The notes: generated by a model not told the origin, from the sequence alone. Counted from the first letter of the stretch, positions 8,401 to 17,455 are shown. The stretch: DNA of 64,000 nt from Janthinobacterium fluminis (GCF_028595325.1 NZ_JAQQXR010000001.1:310001-374000); one strand, 5' to 3'. Made by a program: numbers and translations.

Positions 8401-10278
8401 TACGCAGGCGCAGCTGTGACAGCGGCAGCCGGCATCGCGGCCGGCGTGCTGGGTGGCAGTTTGATCTCCGGCCAGTTTGGCAGTCGCTCGACCGTCAACG
8501 CTGGGACCGGGGTTGGCGCAATCGCTGGCGCGTTTTTGGGCGGGCCAGTCGGTGCGGCAATCGGTGGCGCGCTGGGCGGCATTATCGGCGGCATCGGTAA
8601 CCGCCTGTTTGGCATGGGCGAGAAAAAAGTTACTGCGCGCGGGATGCGCGGCAACTTGTCGGACGCGGGTGCGGCTGGCGAAAGCTATTACACGTGGAAG
8701 CAGAAGGGCGGCTTGTTCCGCAGCGATAAGGGCGATACGGAGAGAAGCGCGCTCGGCACCGACGCCATCAATTCGCTGACCAGCGGGTTCGCCAAGCTCA
8801 AGGTGTTATCGGTCGATTTCGCCAAAAACCTGGACGTCAGCGGCTCGGCGCTCGATGGTTTCTCGAAAAAATTCGATATCGCTCTCACGGGCGACAACAC
8901 GAAGGACGCCGAGGCAATCACCAAGTTCTTTTCGACGCTGGGTGACGAGTTGGCGACCAAATTGGTGCCGACCATCTCCTCGCTCACGCGAACCGGAGAG
9001 ACGGCGTCGGTAACCCTGCAGCGTCTGAGTGACGAGTTTCAGGTCACCAACGTGTTGGCCGGCCTCCTGGGCAAAACGGTAGAGCAGGCGTTTGGGTCGC
9101 TGGGCCTGTCCTCGGTCATAGCGCGAGAGCGTTTGATCGATTTGTCCGGTGGCGTCGCCGCGTTCGGCAGTCAGACTGCATTTTTCGCCCAAAATTACCT
9201 GAGCGAGGCCGAACGCCTGGCGCCGGTGAGCAAGGCGCTCGATGCGGCGATGGCGTCGTTGGGACTGTCGGGCATCAAAACGCGCGACCAGTTCAAACAG
9301 ACGATTCTGGGGCTCGACCTGACAACGGATGCCGGCGCCAAACAGTATGCGGCGATGATGAAACTGCAGGAGGCGTTCGCCCAGGTGCACCCTGAGCAAC
9401 TGCAGCAGACCATCGACCAGGCGCGCGGGGCGCTGCAGTCGGCGGCCAAGGCTCAGGCCGACGCGCTGAAGGCGACGGCCGAACGCATGCGCACGTTCGC
9501 CACCTCGGTGCTGGAGGCGCGCGATGCGATGTTGTTGGGCAGCCTGTCGACGTTGACGCCGGCGCAGCGGCAGGCGGAGGCGCAGCGGCAGTACGAGCTG
9601 ACGTTGGCGCAGGCCAAGGCCGGCGACGCCGGCGCGCAGTCGCGCATCAGGGAGGCGGCCAACGCCTATTTGAGCGCCGACCAGGCGATCAAGGCGAGCA
9701 GCGATTCGTATGCGGCGGACGCCGCCAAGGTCCAGGCAGACCTGGCGGAGCTGGCCAAGATCGCGCTGGGACAGGCCACCGAGGCGGATAAGCAACTGGC
9801 CGCGCTCGAAAAGCAGGTCGGTGGCCTGGTCACCATCAACGAATCCGTGCTCAGCACGCGCGACGCCATCATCGCGCTGGGCGTCGCGCTGCGCGCCGCC
9901 GGCCAGGTCGACGTCACTGTCGGCCGGGTCAATGGCTCGCATGCCGGCGGCCTGTCGCGCGTGCCATTCGATGGCTACGTCGCCGAGTTGCATGAGGGGG
10001 AGCGGGTGCTGACTGCGTTCGAGGCCCGGAATTATTCGGCGCAATCGAACGTCGGCAGCGGGGCGCTGGTCGCCGAGATCCGCGGGCTGCGGGAAGACAA
10101 TCGTCGGCTGCACGAAGAGGTGAAGGGTCTGCGCGCCGACAAGGCGCAGCAGACCGGCGACACCATCGCCAGCATCGAGGGCGCCGCCGAGCGCAACGCG
10201 GAAATGGTGAGCTGCGGCGCGAAAGAGGCGGCCAAGGTATCCATCTACGCACAACAAATGAAGGCGGAACTGATATGA
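5476..10278 (+). CDS. Phage tail tape measure protein
   Basis: This 1600-aa protein is by far the longest in the phage, as expected for the ruler that sets tail length. Around residues 155-190 the block P-A-Q-L-T-D-I-F-T-S-L-A-G-G-Q-N-P then L-L-V-L-I-Q-Q-G-G-Q is the classic start of the TMP_2 tape-measure domain. A hydrophobic stretch near 275-295 and a Gly/Ala-rich membrane-like region near 880-1050 flank long helical, coiled-coil-prone segments. The C-terminal part (about 1300-1590) is helical with heptad-like spacing. It lies directly after the G/GT chaperones and overlaps the next gene by 4 bp. Confidence 0.93.
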   Translation: MTSNVGSATIELAVDSAGVESGLQRVDRAVVRTGRTLENLGGKGAAALDGMGNSGGGAAKKVERSTASLISSIQRTTAVMEAGSRTSAQYFEALASQRGVSVDALRPYLDQLDAVASKQKTAENAMRSADPAMKSVGVSAAQTSAALRQMPAQLTDIFTSLAGGQNPLLVLIQQGGQIKDSFGGIANTFSVLGGEVKSFFSSVAGAGAEVGGLADLGGALADVAKKQTAVAEGAEQAGENLGDLAGDANTAADAATNARTALAGVGSVSMATVASVVAVALAAAAAAVAYYQASKEAAAYTRTLTMTGNVAGVTADQLSDMARAIGKSAGTQGAAAEALVALVSTGKVGAENFQRFATVAVKAQKVLGIGVADMVKDFADLGKTPLQASKALNEQYHHLTFAVHSQISALQNQGKMEEAAAVAQNAYADALASREKRVAESLGRMSRAWAAVGGAAKRAGDAFLDVWRDDTFEQKLVKANDALEKAQRNRFNFAGGGSDGAAALATAEKKVALLKEERDASEWNARAKAESAKLDEDGIAWAEEGEKFLARKDSLLRAIKVSRDRGLAAGVADEEIAKRELAIRREYSDIFNAGIDSQIEALKRRAAVEDVVSARSMAMLVANRDAGLASSLQAQNDFASAVAARDIADFSRRKRELEEELALTKGKADSEKEQAALRGQALVIDAQIDSRKRALASELFVLDVKATRAAASAYADVVEKREADVEALKKQIQAQLDANSLIGKSGKEIENFNAAQVEEVAIRREVEAAILDTIPFREKEAAALRDSAAKMRDLSAAQREGAKKSTAFDEQKKIWESIDRTAHDTFVSIFDSGKNTFDRLRDTLKNGLLDMLYQMTIKKWIFQIGASVTGFSGLAQAAGMDAGGAADGAAGGGMSGVIGMAQMASGVYKVISGGLTAAITSMGAGIASVGGMLGSSSISAFGAGMGLTGAQASAAAGAYTAAGMGGTGTAITGGAYAGAAVTAAAGIAAGVLGGSLISGQFGSRSTVNAGTGVGAIAGAFLGGPVGAAIGGALGGIIGGIGNRLFGMGEKKVTARGMRGNLSDAGAAGESYYTWKQKGGLFRSDKGDTERSALGTDAINSLTSGFAKLKVLSVDFAKNLDVSGSALDGFSKKFDIALTGDNTKDAEAITKFFSTLGDELATKLVPTISSLTRTGETASVTLQRLSDEFQVTNVLAGLLGKTVEQAFGSLGLSSVIARERLIDLSGGVAAFGSQTAFFAQNYLSEAERLAPVSKALDAAMASLGLSGIKTRDQFKQTILGLDLTTDAGAKQYAAMMKLQEAFAQVHPEQLQQTIDQARGALQSAAKAQADALKATAERMRTFATSVLEARDAMLLGSLSTLTPAQRQAEAQRQYELTLAQAKAGDAGAQSRIREAANAYLSADQAIKASSDSYAADAAKVQADLAELAKIALGQATEADKQLAALEKQVGGLVTINESVLSTRDAIIALGVALRAAGQVDVTVGRVNGSHAGGLSRVPFDGYVAELHEGERVLTAFEARNYSAQSNVGSGALVAEIRGLREDNRRLHEEVKGLRADKAQQTGDTIASIEGAAERNAEMVSCGAKEAAKVSIYAQQMKAELI

Positions 10279-11747
10279 ACGACGAATACTTCCTGGCCTG
10301 GCTGAAAAGTCCGGCCGCGATCAGGGTTGCGCTTATCGAGGTGGAGGCCCGCGTCGCCGGCGCCGAAACGACGCGCTACCTGTCCACCGGCAGCTACGTC
10401 ACGGCACCGACGGACACGCCGGCCAACACCTGCTACGAGGCGATTGTGTCGACGGGCATCCAATTCGCCGAGCAGCTGTCGCTGACCGGCGAGGCGAGCC
10501 TGTCGGCCGGCGACATCGAGGTGCACAACCCGTCCGGCGTGCGCGACGGCTGGCTGGGCGACGTTTGGGCCAACCGGCCGATCCGTGCCTGGATCGGCGA
10601 CCCGCGCTGGCCGCGCGCCGACTTCCGCATGATTTTCAACGGCGTCGTGGCGGACATCGCGCCGAAGGGCGCCGACAAGCTGGCCCTGAAGCTGCGCGAC
10701 AAGCTGCAGCGCCTGAACACGCCGGTCAGCGAGGCCAAGCTGGGCGGCGCCACGCCGAACGCCGACGCCCTGCTGCCGCTGTGCTGGGGCGAGGCGCACA
10801 ACGTCACGCCGCTGCTGAGCGATCCGGGCACGCTGGAATTCCAGGTGCACGGCGGCGCCGTCGAGCGCATCGACGAGGTGCGCGCCAACGGCGTGCCGGT
10901 CAGCGCCACGCTCGACAACGACCGCGGCAAGTTCACGCTCAAGGTCGCCAACGCCTCGGCCGCCGTCACCGTCTCGCTCAAGGGCGAGACGGTGGGCGGC
11001 TATCGCAACACCGTGGCGGCGCTGGTGCAGCGCATCGTCACCGGCTATGGCAAGGTGGCCGACCGCTTCACGGCGGGCGACGTCGACGCCGCGAACATGG
11101 CCGCCTTCGAGGTCGCGCACCAGCAGCCTGTCGGCCTCTATCTGTCGGACCGCACCAACGTGCTGAACGCATGCCAGATGCTGGCCAGCAGTGTCGGCGC
11201 CCAGGTCGCCATGTCGCGCCTTGGCCGGTTGCGCCTGATCCAGCTTTCGCTGCCGGGCACCGGCGTGCCGACGGCCATCCACCCCTGGCACATGGTCGAC
11301 GGAACGCTGGCGCCGGCCAGCCGCACGAACGTGGCGGCGGCCGTCAAGCTCGGCTTTTGCAAGAACTGGACGGTGCAGGACAAGCTCGACACCGGCATCC
11401 CCGTGCAGCACAAGGACTTGTACAAGGCCGAGTGGCTGACGACGACGCGGGCCGACGCCGCCGTGCAGGCGCTGTACCGGCTCGACGCCGAGCCCGTGCA
11501 GCAGGACACGCTGCTGCTGCGCAAGGTCGACGCCGACGCGGAGGCGGCGCGCCGCCTCGCGCTGTGGCGGGTGCCGCGGACGGTCTATGAATTTGAAGGG
11601 ACGCCCGAAATGCTGGCACTGGAGCTGGGGCAGGCCGTCACGCTGCACCACCGGCGTTACGGCATGGCCGGCGGCGTGCAGGGCATCGTCATTTCGCTGG
11701 CGCCGAACTGGGAAAGCGCGCGCGTGAAAGTGGGTGTACTCGTATGA
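10275..11747 (+). CDS. Phage tail hub/baseplate-like protein
   Basis: The 490-aa product starts at an ATG that overlaps the tape measure stop by 4 bp. It has no signal peptide or membrane segment. A beta-rich N-terminal half (residues 1-160, R-V-A-L-I-E-V-E-A near 18 and W-I-G-D-P-R-W near 110) precedes an alpha/beta part. The place directly after the tape measure is where siphoviruses encode distal tail and hub proteins. The specific structural role is inferred from position; the sequence alone does not settle distal-tail versus hub. Confidence 0.6.
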   Translation: MNDEYFLAWLKSPAAIRVALIEVEARVAGAETTRYLSTGSYVTAPTDTPANTCYEAIVSTGIQFAEQLSLTGEASLSAGDIEVHNPSGVRDGWLGDVWANRPIRAWIGDPRWPRADFRMIFNGVVADIAPKGADKLALKLRDKLQRLNTPVSEAKLGGATPNADALLPLCWGEAHNVTPLLSDPGTLEFQVHGGAVERIDEVRANGVPVSATLDNDRGKFTLKVANASAAVTVSLKGETVGGYRNTVAALVQRIVTGYGKVADRFTAGDVDAANMAAFEVAHQQPVGLYLSDRTNVLNACQMLASSVGAQVAMSRLGRLRLIQLSLPGTGVPTAIHPWHMVDGTLAPASRTNVAAAVKLGFCKNWTVQDKLDTGIPVQHKDLYKAEWLTTTRADAAVQALYRLDAEPVQQDTLLLRKVDADAEAARRLALWRVPRTVYEFEGTPEMLALELGQAVTLHHRRYGMAGGVQGIVISLAPNWESARVKVGVLV

Positions 11748-12583
11748 CGACGCAAATGCTCAACGACCGCGACGTGCTGATCCAGGCGACCTATCCGCGT
11801 TTTGAGGACCAGGGCTCGGGCAGATTGATGCTGCTGGCCGCCAGCGCGCAGATTTTCAAGACGCCGGCCGCCGGCGGCGCCGACCCAGCGCCGATCACGC
11901 TGACGGCCCTGCCGCTGAACCTGCCGCCCGACGACATCGCGTTCGGCATCGTCGGCGGCACGCTGACGGGCGCCGGCAATGTGCGCACGCTTGCCTACGC
12001 CGCGATGACGGCGCCGACGGCGACGGTGACGGCCACCGTGACCTACCAGGGCGTGGCGTACACGGCAACGCAGCTCATCGCCAAGGTGGCCGACGGCTCT
12101 GCCGGCCCGCGCGGCTCGCAGGCGCTCTACATCTACGGCGCGGCCTGGTCGGACGCGGCGGCTGACGCGGCGACGACGGGGGCGAACCAACTGGGCGACA
12201 CCGTCACGATCTCGAACAACGGCGTGTTCGCGCTGACGAAAACATGGAATGGTGCGGCCTGGGTGCCACCGGGTGTCGTGCTCGACGGCAGCATGCTGGT
12301 CACTGGCTCGGTGAGCGCGGCGGCGATCAATACGAACAATCTGACAATTCGGGCGGCCGACGGCACCCTGATCCTGGGCGCCGGCGGAAAACTTGCCAGT
12401 ACCTACATCCAGAGCGTCGCGGCCGACAAAATCGTGACACCCAACCTGGCCGCGCTGTCGGCCAACATCGGCATGTTGCGCACTGCAGCGACAGGCGGGC
12501 GGGTTGAGATTTCGGACAATGTGATCAAGCTTTATGACCCGTTCAACAACCTGCGGATGAAAATAGGGGATCAGACATTATGA
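11744..12583 (+). CDS. Phage tail fibre / central-fibre protein (gpJ-tail-like)
   Basis: The 279-aa product overlaps its neighbours by 4 bp on both sides. Residues about 180-240 (S-V-S-A-A-A-I-N-T-N-N-L, then D-G-T-L-I-L-G-A-G-G-K-L) carry the pattern seen in the C-terminal shaft of lambda gpJ-type host-specificity proteins. The N-terminal ~120 residues are beta-rich. Here the J functions appear split over separate genes, with this one supplying part of the central fibre. Confidence 0.65.
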   Translation: MTTQMLNDRDVLIQATYPRFEDQGSGRLMLLAASAQIFKTPAAGGADPAPITLTALPLNLPPDDIAFGIVGGTLTGAGNVRTLAYAAMTAPTATVTATVTYQGVAYTATQLIAKVADGSAGPRGSQALYIYGAAWSDAAADAATTGANQLGDTVTISNNGVFALTKTWNGAAWVPPGVVLDGSMLVTGSVSAAAINTNNLTIRAADGTLILGAGGKLASTYIQSVAADKIVTPNLAALSANIGMLRTAATGGRVEISDNVIKLYDPFNNLRMKIGDQTL

Positions 12584-12861
12584 CGTTTGGCATCACAACA
12601 TTTCGCGCAAGTGGCACGCCGCTGCTCGTGCCGGATGGTGCTGGCGGCCTGTACATTGAGACGTGGGTTCAAACCGCCAGTGCCCCATTGACCCGTTCAT
12701 ATACAAATCTACAGGGCATGACGCTGCGTGTTTTTGAGGTCTGGTCCGGTTGTTTTACCTGGGTGCTTGGCGTGGACGGCAATGGCGCACCTATGATTGT
12801 TTTTTCGCCCCCTCATGGCGCCAATGGCGGCACAACGGGGCTATTGGTGTTTGCGGCATGA
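12580..12861 (+). CDS. Small phage tail-region protein of unknown function
   Basis: The 93-aa protein is translationally coupled by 4-bp overlaps at both ends, which supports it being real. It has no signal peptide. Several aromatic beta-strand-like segments (W-V-Q-T-A-S, W-S-G-C-F-T-W-V-L-G-V) suggest a small virion protein. I do not recognise the family. Confidence 0.6.
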   Translation: MTFGITTFRASGTPLLVPDGAGGLYIETWVQTASAPLTRSYTNLQGMTLRVFEVWSGCFTWVLGVDGNGAPMIVFSPPHGANGGTTGLLVFAA

Positions 12862-13625
12862 CGGTCGGGGTGAGGTTCAGCACGGTTCGGGGCGAGCGGC
12901 AGCTCGACGAGAATTTCATGGTGCCGGAATTTATTGGCAAAATTGTATTGTCCCCAGTGCCGGTCGTTACGGAGATGCACCCCGAGTCACCATATACGTC
13001 ATACACCTACAGCGGCGTGCTGCCCCAGGCAGCGGGCAGGGCAATCATGATTTTTTGGACGTTGCCGAGTACTACTGAGGATATCTGGATCCACCCGGAT
13101 CACGTTTATTTTTGGCATGGGTCTGACGCCACGACCACCACAGTCAGGATATTTCGGCCGAGGTCGCTGGCCAGTTCGGAGTTGCCAGAGGGATATGCAT
13201 TTGCGCTCGACAAGGCGCTTCCGTCATCCGATCAGTTTTGTATGCGCCTATGGGACGAAAAGGGGCGGTTAATTTTCGACAGCGGCCATGAGCATTTAAA
13301 TATGCATTCAGTACTGTCGGACATTTCCATGCCCGAGGACGGCGTTGGCGAAATGCGTATTTTCGTTCCGGAGAAACCTGCATTTCTCATCCCCGCAGTG
13401 GCGCAAACAACCGTTACCAGCAACCGCCCGTGGGTGTATGTCCGGATCGAGGAGCGGCTTGGCTGCGCGCGCCGGAGCGGAGGGATGCTGTATAGCAGCC
13501 TGGTGAAATCGGAAGATTTTCCGTTTTATTTCAGCGACGAGAATCCGAGATATCCCGAGCCGACCTACTACAGCAAAAATTTCGGTTTGACGATGCCTGT
13601 CATAAACGCAGCAATCTACGATTAG
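12858..13625 (+). CDS. Phage tail-region protein of unknown function
   Basis: The 255-aa protein starts at ATG 12858 inside the previous stop (4-bp overlap); an in-frame start at 12750 would overlap the previous gene by over 100 bp and is rejected. It is beta-rich, with a membrane-free sequence and many aromatics (V-Y-F-W-H-G-S, F-P-F-Y-F-S-D). Its place among fibre genes suggests a virion or receptor-related protein. No family is recognised. Codon use looks slightly less GC-biased than in the hub genes, as is common for exchangeable fibre-region genes. Confidence 0.6.
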   Translation: MTVGVRFSTVRGERQLDENFMVPEFIGKIVLSPVPVVTEMHPESPYTSYTYSGVLPQAAGRAIMIFWTLPSTTEDIWIHPDHVYFWHGSDATTTTVRIFRPRSLASSELPEGYAFALDKALPSSDQFCMRLWDEKGRLIFDSGHEHLNMHSVLSDISMPEDGVGEMRIFVPEKPAFLIPAVAQTTVTSNRPWVYVRIEERLGCARRSGGMLYSSLVKSEDFPFYFSDENPRYPEPTYYSKNFGLTMPVINAAIYD

Positions 13626-13632
13626 GGCCGTC

Positions 13633-14283
13633 ATGATTATCAAAGAATTTACCGCGCCAAATGGCGCGGCCGCTGGGTGGCATGTGGTCAGACGGATAGA
13701 GGCCAACATGCCTTTTTCGTCGGCGCAGCTCACCGTCCTGAGCTACTCCAGCGAGGAGGGCTATCTCGCCGGCGCCGGATCTGTTTGGAGCAGCCAGGTG
13801 TCCATGCCGCTGGATGGGGCCGGGGGGCTGACGCCTGGCTCAGTAGATGCCTGGCTCGTTACGGCCGCCGGCAGCCCGTTTGCTGGCGGCACCGTCGTCG
13901 CGGACCGCAGCCTTTCGCTGGAGTGCGCGAAATCGCGCCGCTGGGCGGACATCAAAGCGCGGCGCGACCGGGTCGAGGCTGGCGGATTCGATTGCGCCGG
14001 AGGACGCTACGACAGCGACCAGCGCTCGGCCCAGCGCATCGCCGTCGCCGCGCAGTCGGCGCTGGCGCAGCGCGCCGCGGCGCTGCCGTACACCGTGGCA
14101 TGGATTCTTGCCGATAACTCGGTCCGGCAGTTGGACGGCGCCGGCATGATCGCCGTCGCCGACGCGCTGGCCGAGCACGTCGACGCCGCATTCTCCACCG
14201 CGCGCGCGTTGCGCGACCAGGTCGACGCGGCGGCCACCATCGAGCAGGTCGGTGCCGTGCAGTGGCCGGCGCCGGCGCAATAG
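13633..14283 (+). CDS. DUF4376-domain phage tail protein
   Basis: The 216-aa protein has at residues about 100-205 the DUF4376 pattern: R-W-A-D-I-K-A-R-R-D near the start, a G-G-F-D then Y-D-S-D turn, then Q-R-I-A-V-A-A and a W-x-x-x-D-N-S segment. The domain is common in proteins encoded beside tail fibres. The N-terminal 95 residues are beta-rich and may be a separate module. It begins 7 bp after the previous stop. Confidence 0.7.
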   Translation: MIIKEFTAPNGAAAGWHVVRRIEANMPFSSAQLTVLSYSSEEGYLAGAGSVWSSQVSMPLDGAGGLTPGSVDAWLVTAAGSPFAGGTVVADRSLSLECAKSRRWADIKARRDRVEAGGFDCAGGRYDSDQRSAQRIAVAAQSALAQRAAALPYTVAWILADNSVRQLDGAGMIAVADALAEHVDAAFSTARALRDQVDAAATIEQVGAVQWPAPAQ

Positions 14284-14290
14284 GGGCAAC

Positions 14291-15121
14291 ATGACGAACC
14301 TGAGAATCATTTCCGACAACGCGGCCGACCGCGCGGTGTTGAGCGTGTCGAGCCAGGCCGGCGGGCTGGGCGCGGCCAATCTGCTGACCGACATCAAGGG
14401 CCAGGTGTGGCGCGCGGCAGGCACGTCGGCCACGCTCACCGCCGTCTGGCCGGCCGGCGAGCGCATCGGCGGCGTGCATCTGCCGTTCTGCAACCTCAGC
14501 AGCGGCGCGACGGTGCGCGTGCGCGGCTACACCTGGGCGACGGACGCTGCGCCCGTCTTCGACACGGGGGCGGTGTTCGCCTGCCCGGCGCTGCCGCTGG
14601 GCGTGTGGGAGTGGGGCGCGCCGCTGGGCGTGAACGCGTTCGCCTACGGCGGCGGGGCGCACGGCCGCGTCTGGATCGAGCCCTCGCATGTCGTGCAGAA
14701 GCTCGTCATCGACATCGTCGACGTCGGCAATGCCGCCGGCTACGTCGAGGCCGCCCGCCTGGTTTGCGGCTACTACTGGTCGCCAACGCACAACGCCGAC
14801 TACGGCGCGCCGCTGACGGTGATCGACCGCAGCGCGCAGTACCGCAATGAGGCCGGCGACATGATGGTCAGCCGCGGCACCCAGCACCGCAAACAGTCGC
14901 TCAACCTGTCGGCGCTGTCGGCAGAGGATCGCGCTGCGCTGTACGCGATCGCCCGGGGCAACGGCATGGCGCGGCCGCTGCTGTTGAGCGTGTGCCCGGC
15001 CAACGCTGATCCACTGCTGGAACAGGCGCACCAGATGTATTGCCGGCTCGTCACGTCGCCAGCCATGAGCACGCCGAACTACCTGCGATATGCAGCCCAA
15101 CTCGATTTCGAGGAAATATGA
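14291..15121 (+). CDS. Phage tail/baseplate-associated protein, function unknown
   Basis: The 276-aa product is given from ATG 14291 because AGGGG lies about 6 nt upstream; the in-frame ATG at 14252 would overlap the previous gene. The sequence is beta-rich with conserved-looking W, G and D turns (G-V-W-E-W-G-A-P-L-G near 100, C-G-Y-Y-W-S-P near 158), consistent with a jelly-roll virion protein. It couples to the S74 fibre gene by a 4-bp overlap. No precise family is recognised. Confidence 0.6.
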   Translation: MTNLRIISDNAADRAVLSVSSQAGGLGAANLLTDIKGQVWRAAGTSATLTAVWPAGERIGGVHLPFCNLSSGATVRVRGYTWATDAAPVFDTGAVFACPALPLGVWEWGAPLGVNAFAYGGGAHGRVWIEPSHVVQKLVIDIVDVGNAAGYVEAARLVCGYYWSPTHNADYGAPLTVIDRSAQYRNEAGDMMVSRGTQHRKQSLNLSALSAEDRAALYAIARGNGMARPLLLSVCPANADPLLEQAHQMYCRLVTSPAMSTPNYLRYAAQLDFEEI

Positions 15122-16773
15122 CAAACCGTTTCTATGATGGCCAGCAGGACTATGTGGCCGAGCTCAATCTTATGGACCAGCGATTCGGCGCGGCGCTCGA
15201 CGCCGTGCCGGCGCCGGCGGCCAGCGCCGCGGCGGCCGCCGAATCTGCGGCGGCCGCGCTCGCCTCCGAAAACCACGCGCACGCGTCCGAACTCGCTGCA
15301 GCGGCCAGCGCCGCCGCCGCCGGCGCCAGCGAGGACGCCGCCGAGGTTGCGCTCAATTCGTTCGGCGAGCGCTACCTGGGCGCCAAGCCGGTCGCGCCGG
15401 CGGCGGACAATCACGGCGGCGCACTGATGCCGGGCGCGCTGTATTGGGATGCCGTGCTGAACGGCGGTTGCCTGCGCGTCTGGGCCGGCGGGGGCTGGAA
15501 CACGGTGCCGACAAACGTGGCCGAGGCCGTGGCCTGCACGCCGTCCGGCGGCATCGCGGCGACCGACGTGCAGGCGGCCCTGGTCGAGCTCGACGCCGAG
15601 AAGGAGCCAGGGATTGCCCCTGGAACGGCGGCGCAATACTGGCGCGGCGATAAGTCCTGGCGTGACTTGGCCGCGGACGTGCGCGGCGCCGCGCTGAGCG
15701 GCCTGTCGCTGGCGTCAGGCACCGCTGTGGCCGCCGCCGACACCATCCTGGTGGCGATGGGGAAACTGCAAAAACAGATCGCCGACCTGGGCGCGAGCAA
15801 GGTCAACATCGCCAATCCAGCAACGATGGGAGCGCTGACTCATACGGGAGAGGTGGCCATCACTGGCAACCTTATTGCCTATGGCACGATCCATGCCGGC
15901 AGGTCAGGCATGGGCGATCAGGGATACCTTGTGGCGTTTAATCCAACCAACGATGCCTATCTCCGCCTCTGGAACAATGGCGGGGTCAGCTACCTGCACT
16001 CCACCTATTCGGCCAGCGCCGGCGCGAAACCATTTGTCATTTCGGTCGGCAGTAGCATCAATCCTGTCGCGACGTTCCGCGGCGGCGAGGTGTTGCTCGA
16101 CGCCTCACTGACTATTCGCAGCAAATCGAGCGGGTGGAGCCACTTTTCCGCTGACACTGTAGCCCAGTCCTACATGACGTTTGCGTGTGCCGGGGCAAGT
16201 GGTAGTGGGCCGGCGGCAGGTTTTATTGGCACCGACGGCGGCGCTATTGTTGGCGGCGGGGCGGGGATAAACTTTGGCATTCGGGCTACCAAGGATCTGA
16301 TTTTGCAGTCAGACAACGGGACTATTCGGCCCTTCATTGACGGGCAGAGCAACTTGGGTATTGGGTCCTATCGCTGGGGCGTGATTTACTCGACCACCGG
16401 TGCGATCAACACGTCGGACGCCCGCGAAAAAACGCCGGTGCGCGGCCTGACGGCGGCGGAGATTGCCGCCGCCAAGGCGCTGGCCAGCGAGATCGGCGCC
16501 TACCGCTGGCTGTCCGCAGTGGCCGACAAGGCTGGCGCCGCCCGCGACCATATCGGCATGACGGTCCAGCGCGCCATCGAGGTGATGACGCAGCACGGCC
16601 TGGACCCGTTCCGCTACGGCTTCATCTGTTTTGACGAGTGGGCCGAGGCGGAGAACGTTGACACGGGCGTGCCAACGCCGGCGGGCAGCCGCTACGCCTT
16701 CCGCTTTGACGAACTGAATCTCTTCCTCGCGCGCGGCTTCGAGGCGCGCCTGGCGGCCTTGGAAGCGGCCTGA
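15118..16773 (+). CDS. Tail fibre/spike with C-terminal S74 self-cleaving chaperone domain
   Basis: The 551-aa product has an N-terminal attachment part, an Ala-rich coiled-coil-prone segment (residues about 35-80), a beta-rich shaft and head, and from about residue 425 a peptidase S74 (endosialidase-type intramolecular chaperone) domain. T-S-D-A-R-E-K places the expected catalytic Ser at 433 and Lys at 438. In this family the C-terminal domain drives trimer folding and then cuts itself off just before that Ser. It is the last structural gene before a terminator, so it is likely the receptor-binding fibre. Confidence 0.85.
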   Translation: MTNRFYDGQQDYVAELNLMDQRFGAALDAVPAPAASAAAAAESAAAALASENHAHASELAAAASAAAAGASEDAAEVALNSFGERYLGAKPVAPAADNHGGALMPGALYWDAVLNGGCLRVWAGGGWNTVPTNVAEAVACTPSGGIAATDVQAALVELDAEKEPGIAPGTAAQYWRGDKSWRDLAADVRGAALSGLSLASGTAVAAADTILVAMGKLQKQIADLGASKVNIANPATMGALTHTGEVAITGNLIAYGTIHAGRSGMGDQGYLVAFNPTNDAYLRLWNNGGVSYLHSTYSASAGAKPFVISVGSSINPVATFRGGEVLLDASLTIRSKSSGWSHFSADTVAQSYMTFACAGASGSGPAAGFIGTDGGAIVGGGAGINFGIRATKDLILQSDNGTIRPFIDGQSNLGIGSYRWGVIYSTTGAINTSDAREKTPVRGLTAAEIAAAKALASEIGAYRWLSAVADKAGAARDHIGMTVQRAIEVMTQHGLDPFRYGFICFDEWAEAENVDTGVPTPAGSRYAFRFDELNLFLARGFEARLAALEAA

Positions 16774-16798
16774 TTTCATTTCTCTGCACGTCAACCAC

Positions 16799-16819
16799 GC
16801 CGCCTCCGGGCGGCTTTTT
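16799..16819 (+). terminator. Rho-independent terminator after tail fibre gene
   Basis: A GCCGCC/GGCGGC stem with TCCG loop is followed by TTTTT. It lies between the fibre gene and the lysis cassette. Confidence 0.8.
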
Positions 16820-16838
16820 CATTTCCGAAAGGGCTTTT

Positions 16839-17207
16839 ATGGCTGAACCAGTAGCAAGCTCCACCGTCGGTATTGCCATTGCCGCCGGCACCATCACCCT
16901 CACGGGTTCCGTCCTGGGCGTGCAGTACGACGCGCTCCTCGCCGGTTTTTTCGGTGGCCTCGTGTCGCTATCCTATCTGCCAGCAACGACGTGGGGCCGG
17001 ATTGCGGGGAGCGTCGCCGGGTCCGCGCTGCTCGGCGGGTGGTTCGCGCCGCTGGCCAGCGCCGCCGCCGTGAACTACCTCCCGTTCGTCACCGGTACCG
17101 GCGAGCCTACCATCCGGATCGCGGCCGCCGCCGCCCTGGGCCTGTGCGCACAAGTCATCATCCCGGCCGCGTTCGCATGGCTGCGTCGCAAAGGAGAATC
17201 GCAATGA
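16839..17207 (+). CDS. Putative holin
   Basis: The 122-aa protein has three to four hydrophobic segments (around 10-28, 32-47, 55-75 and 93-115) and a short basic C-terminal tail (L-R-R-K-G-E-S-Q). It opens a cassette with an endolysin and spanins, so a role as the membrane-hole-forming lysis timer is likely. A good ribosome site (GAAAGGG) precedes it. The holin call rests on topology and neighbours, not on a specific motif. Confidence 0.7.
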   Translation: MAEPVASSTVGIAIAAGTITLTGSVLGVQYDALLAGFFGGLVSLSYLPATTWGRIAGSVAGSALLGGWFAPLASAAAVNYLPFVTGTGEPTIRIAAAAALGLCAQVIIPAAFAWLRRKGESQ

Positions 17208-17455
17208 TGGCCCTCAACACCCTCAACATGACGGCGGCGCTCTTGGTGCTGCTGCGCGGAGTGATCGCGCTCAATCACATGTGCCCCGGCACCGGGTTGG
17301 CGATTCGCTCCGCCTGGCTGCTGCTGACGGCCAGCGCGGCCGGCGTGCTGCTGTCGGGCGCGGCGCCGACCTGGCCCGACGTCGCCCTGCACTGGGGCAT
17401 TGCCGCCCTGGTCTGCATCGACCGGCGTGGACAAATTTGCGAGGTGAAATCGTGA
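17204..17455 (+). CDS. Small membrane protein of lysis cassette (second holin or antiholin)
   Basis: The 83-aa protein overlaps the putative holin by 4 bp and the endolysin by 4 bp. It has two hydrophobic segments (about 8-24 and 35-52) and a polar, cysteine-containing end. A pair of small membrane proteins before an endolysin often forms a holin/antiholin set. Which of the two makes the hole cannot be told from sequence. Confidence 0.55.
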   Translation: MMALNTLNMTAALLVLLRGVIALNHMCPGTGLAIRSAWLLLTASAAGVLLSGAAPTWPDVALHWGIAALVCIDRRGQICEVKS

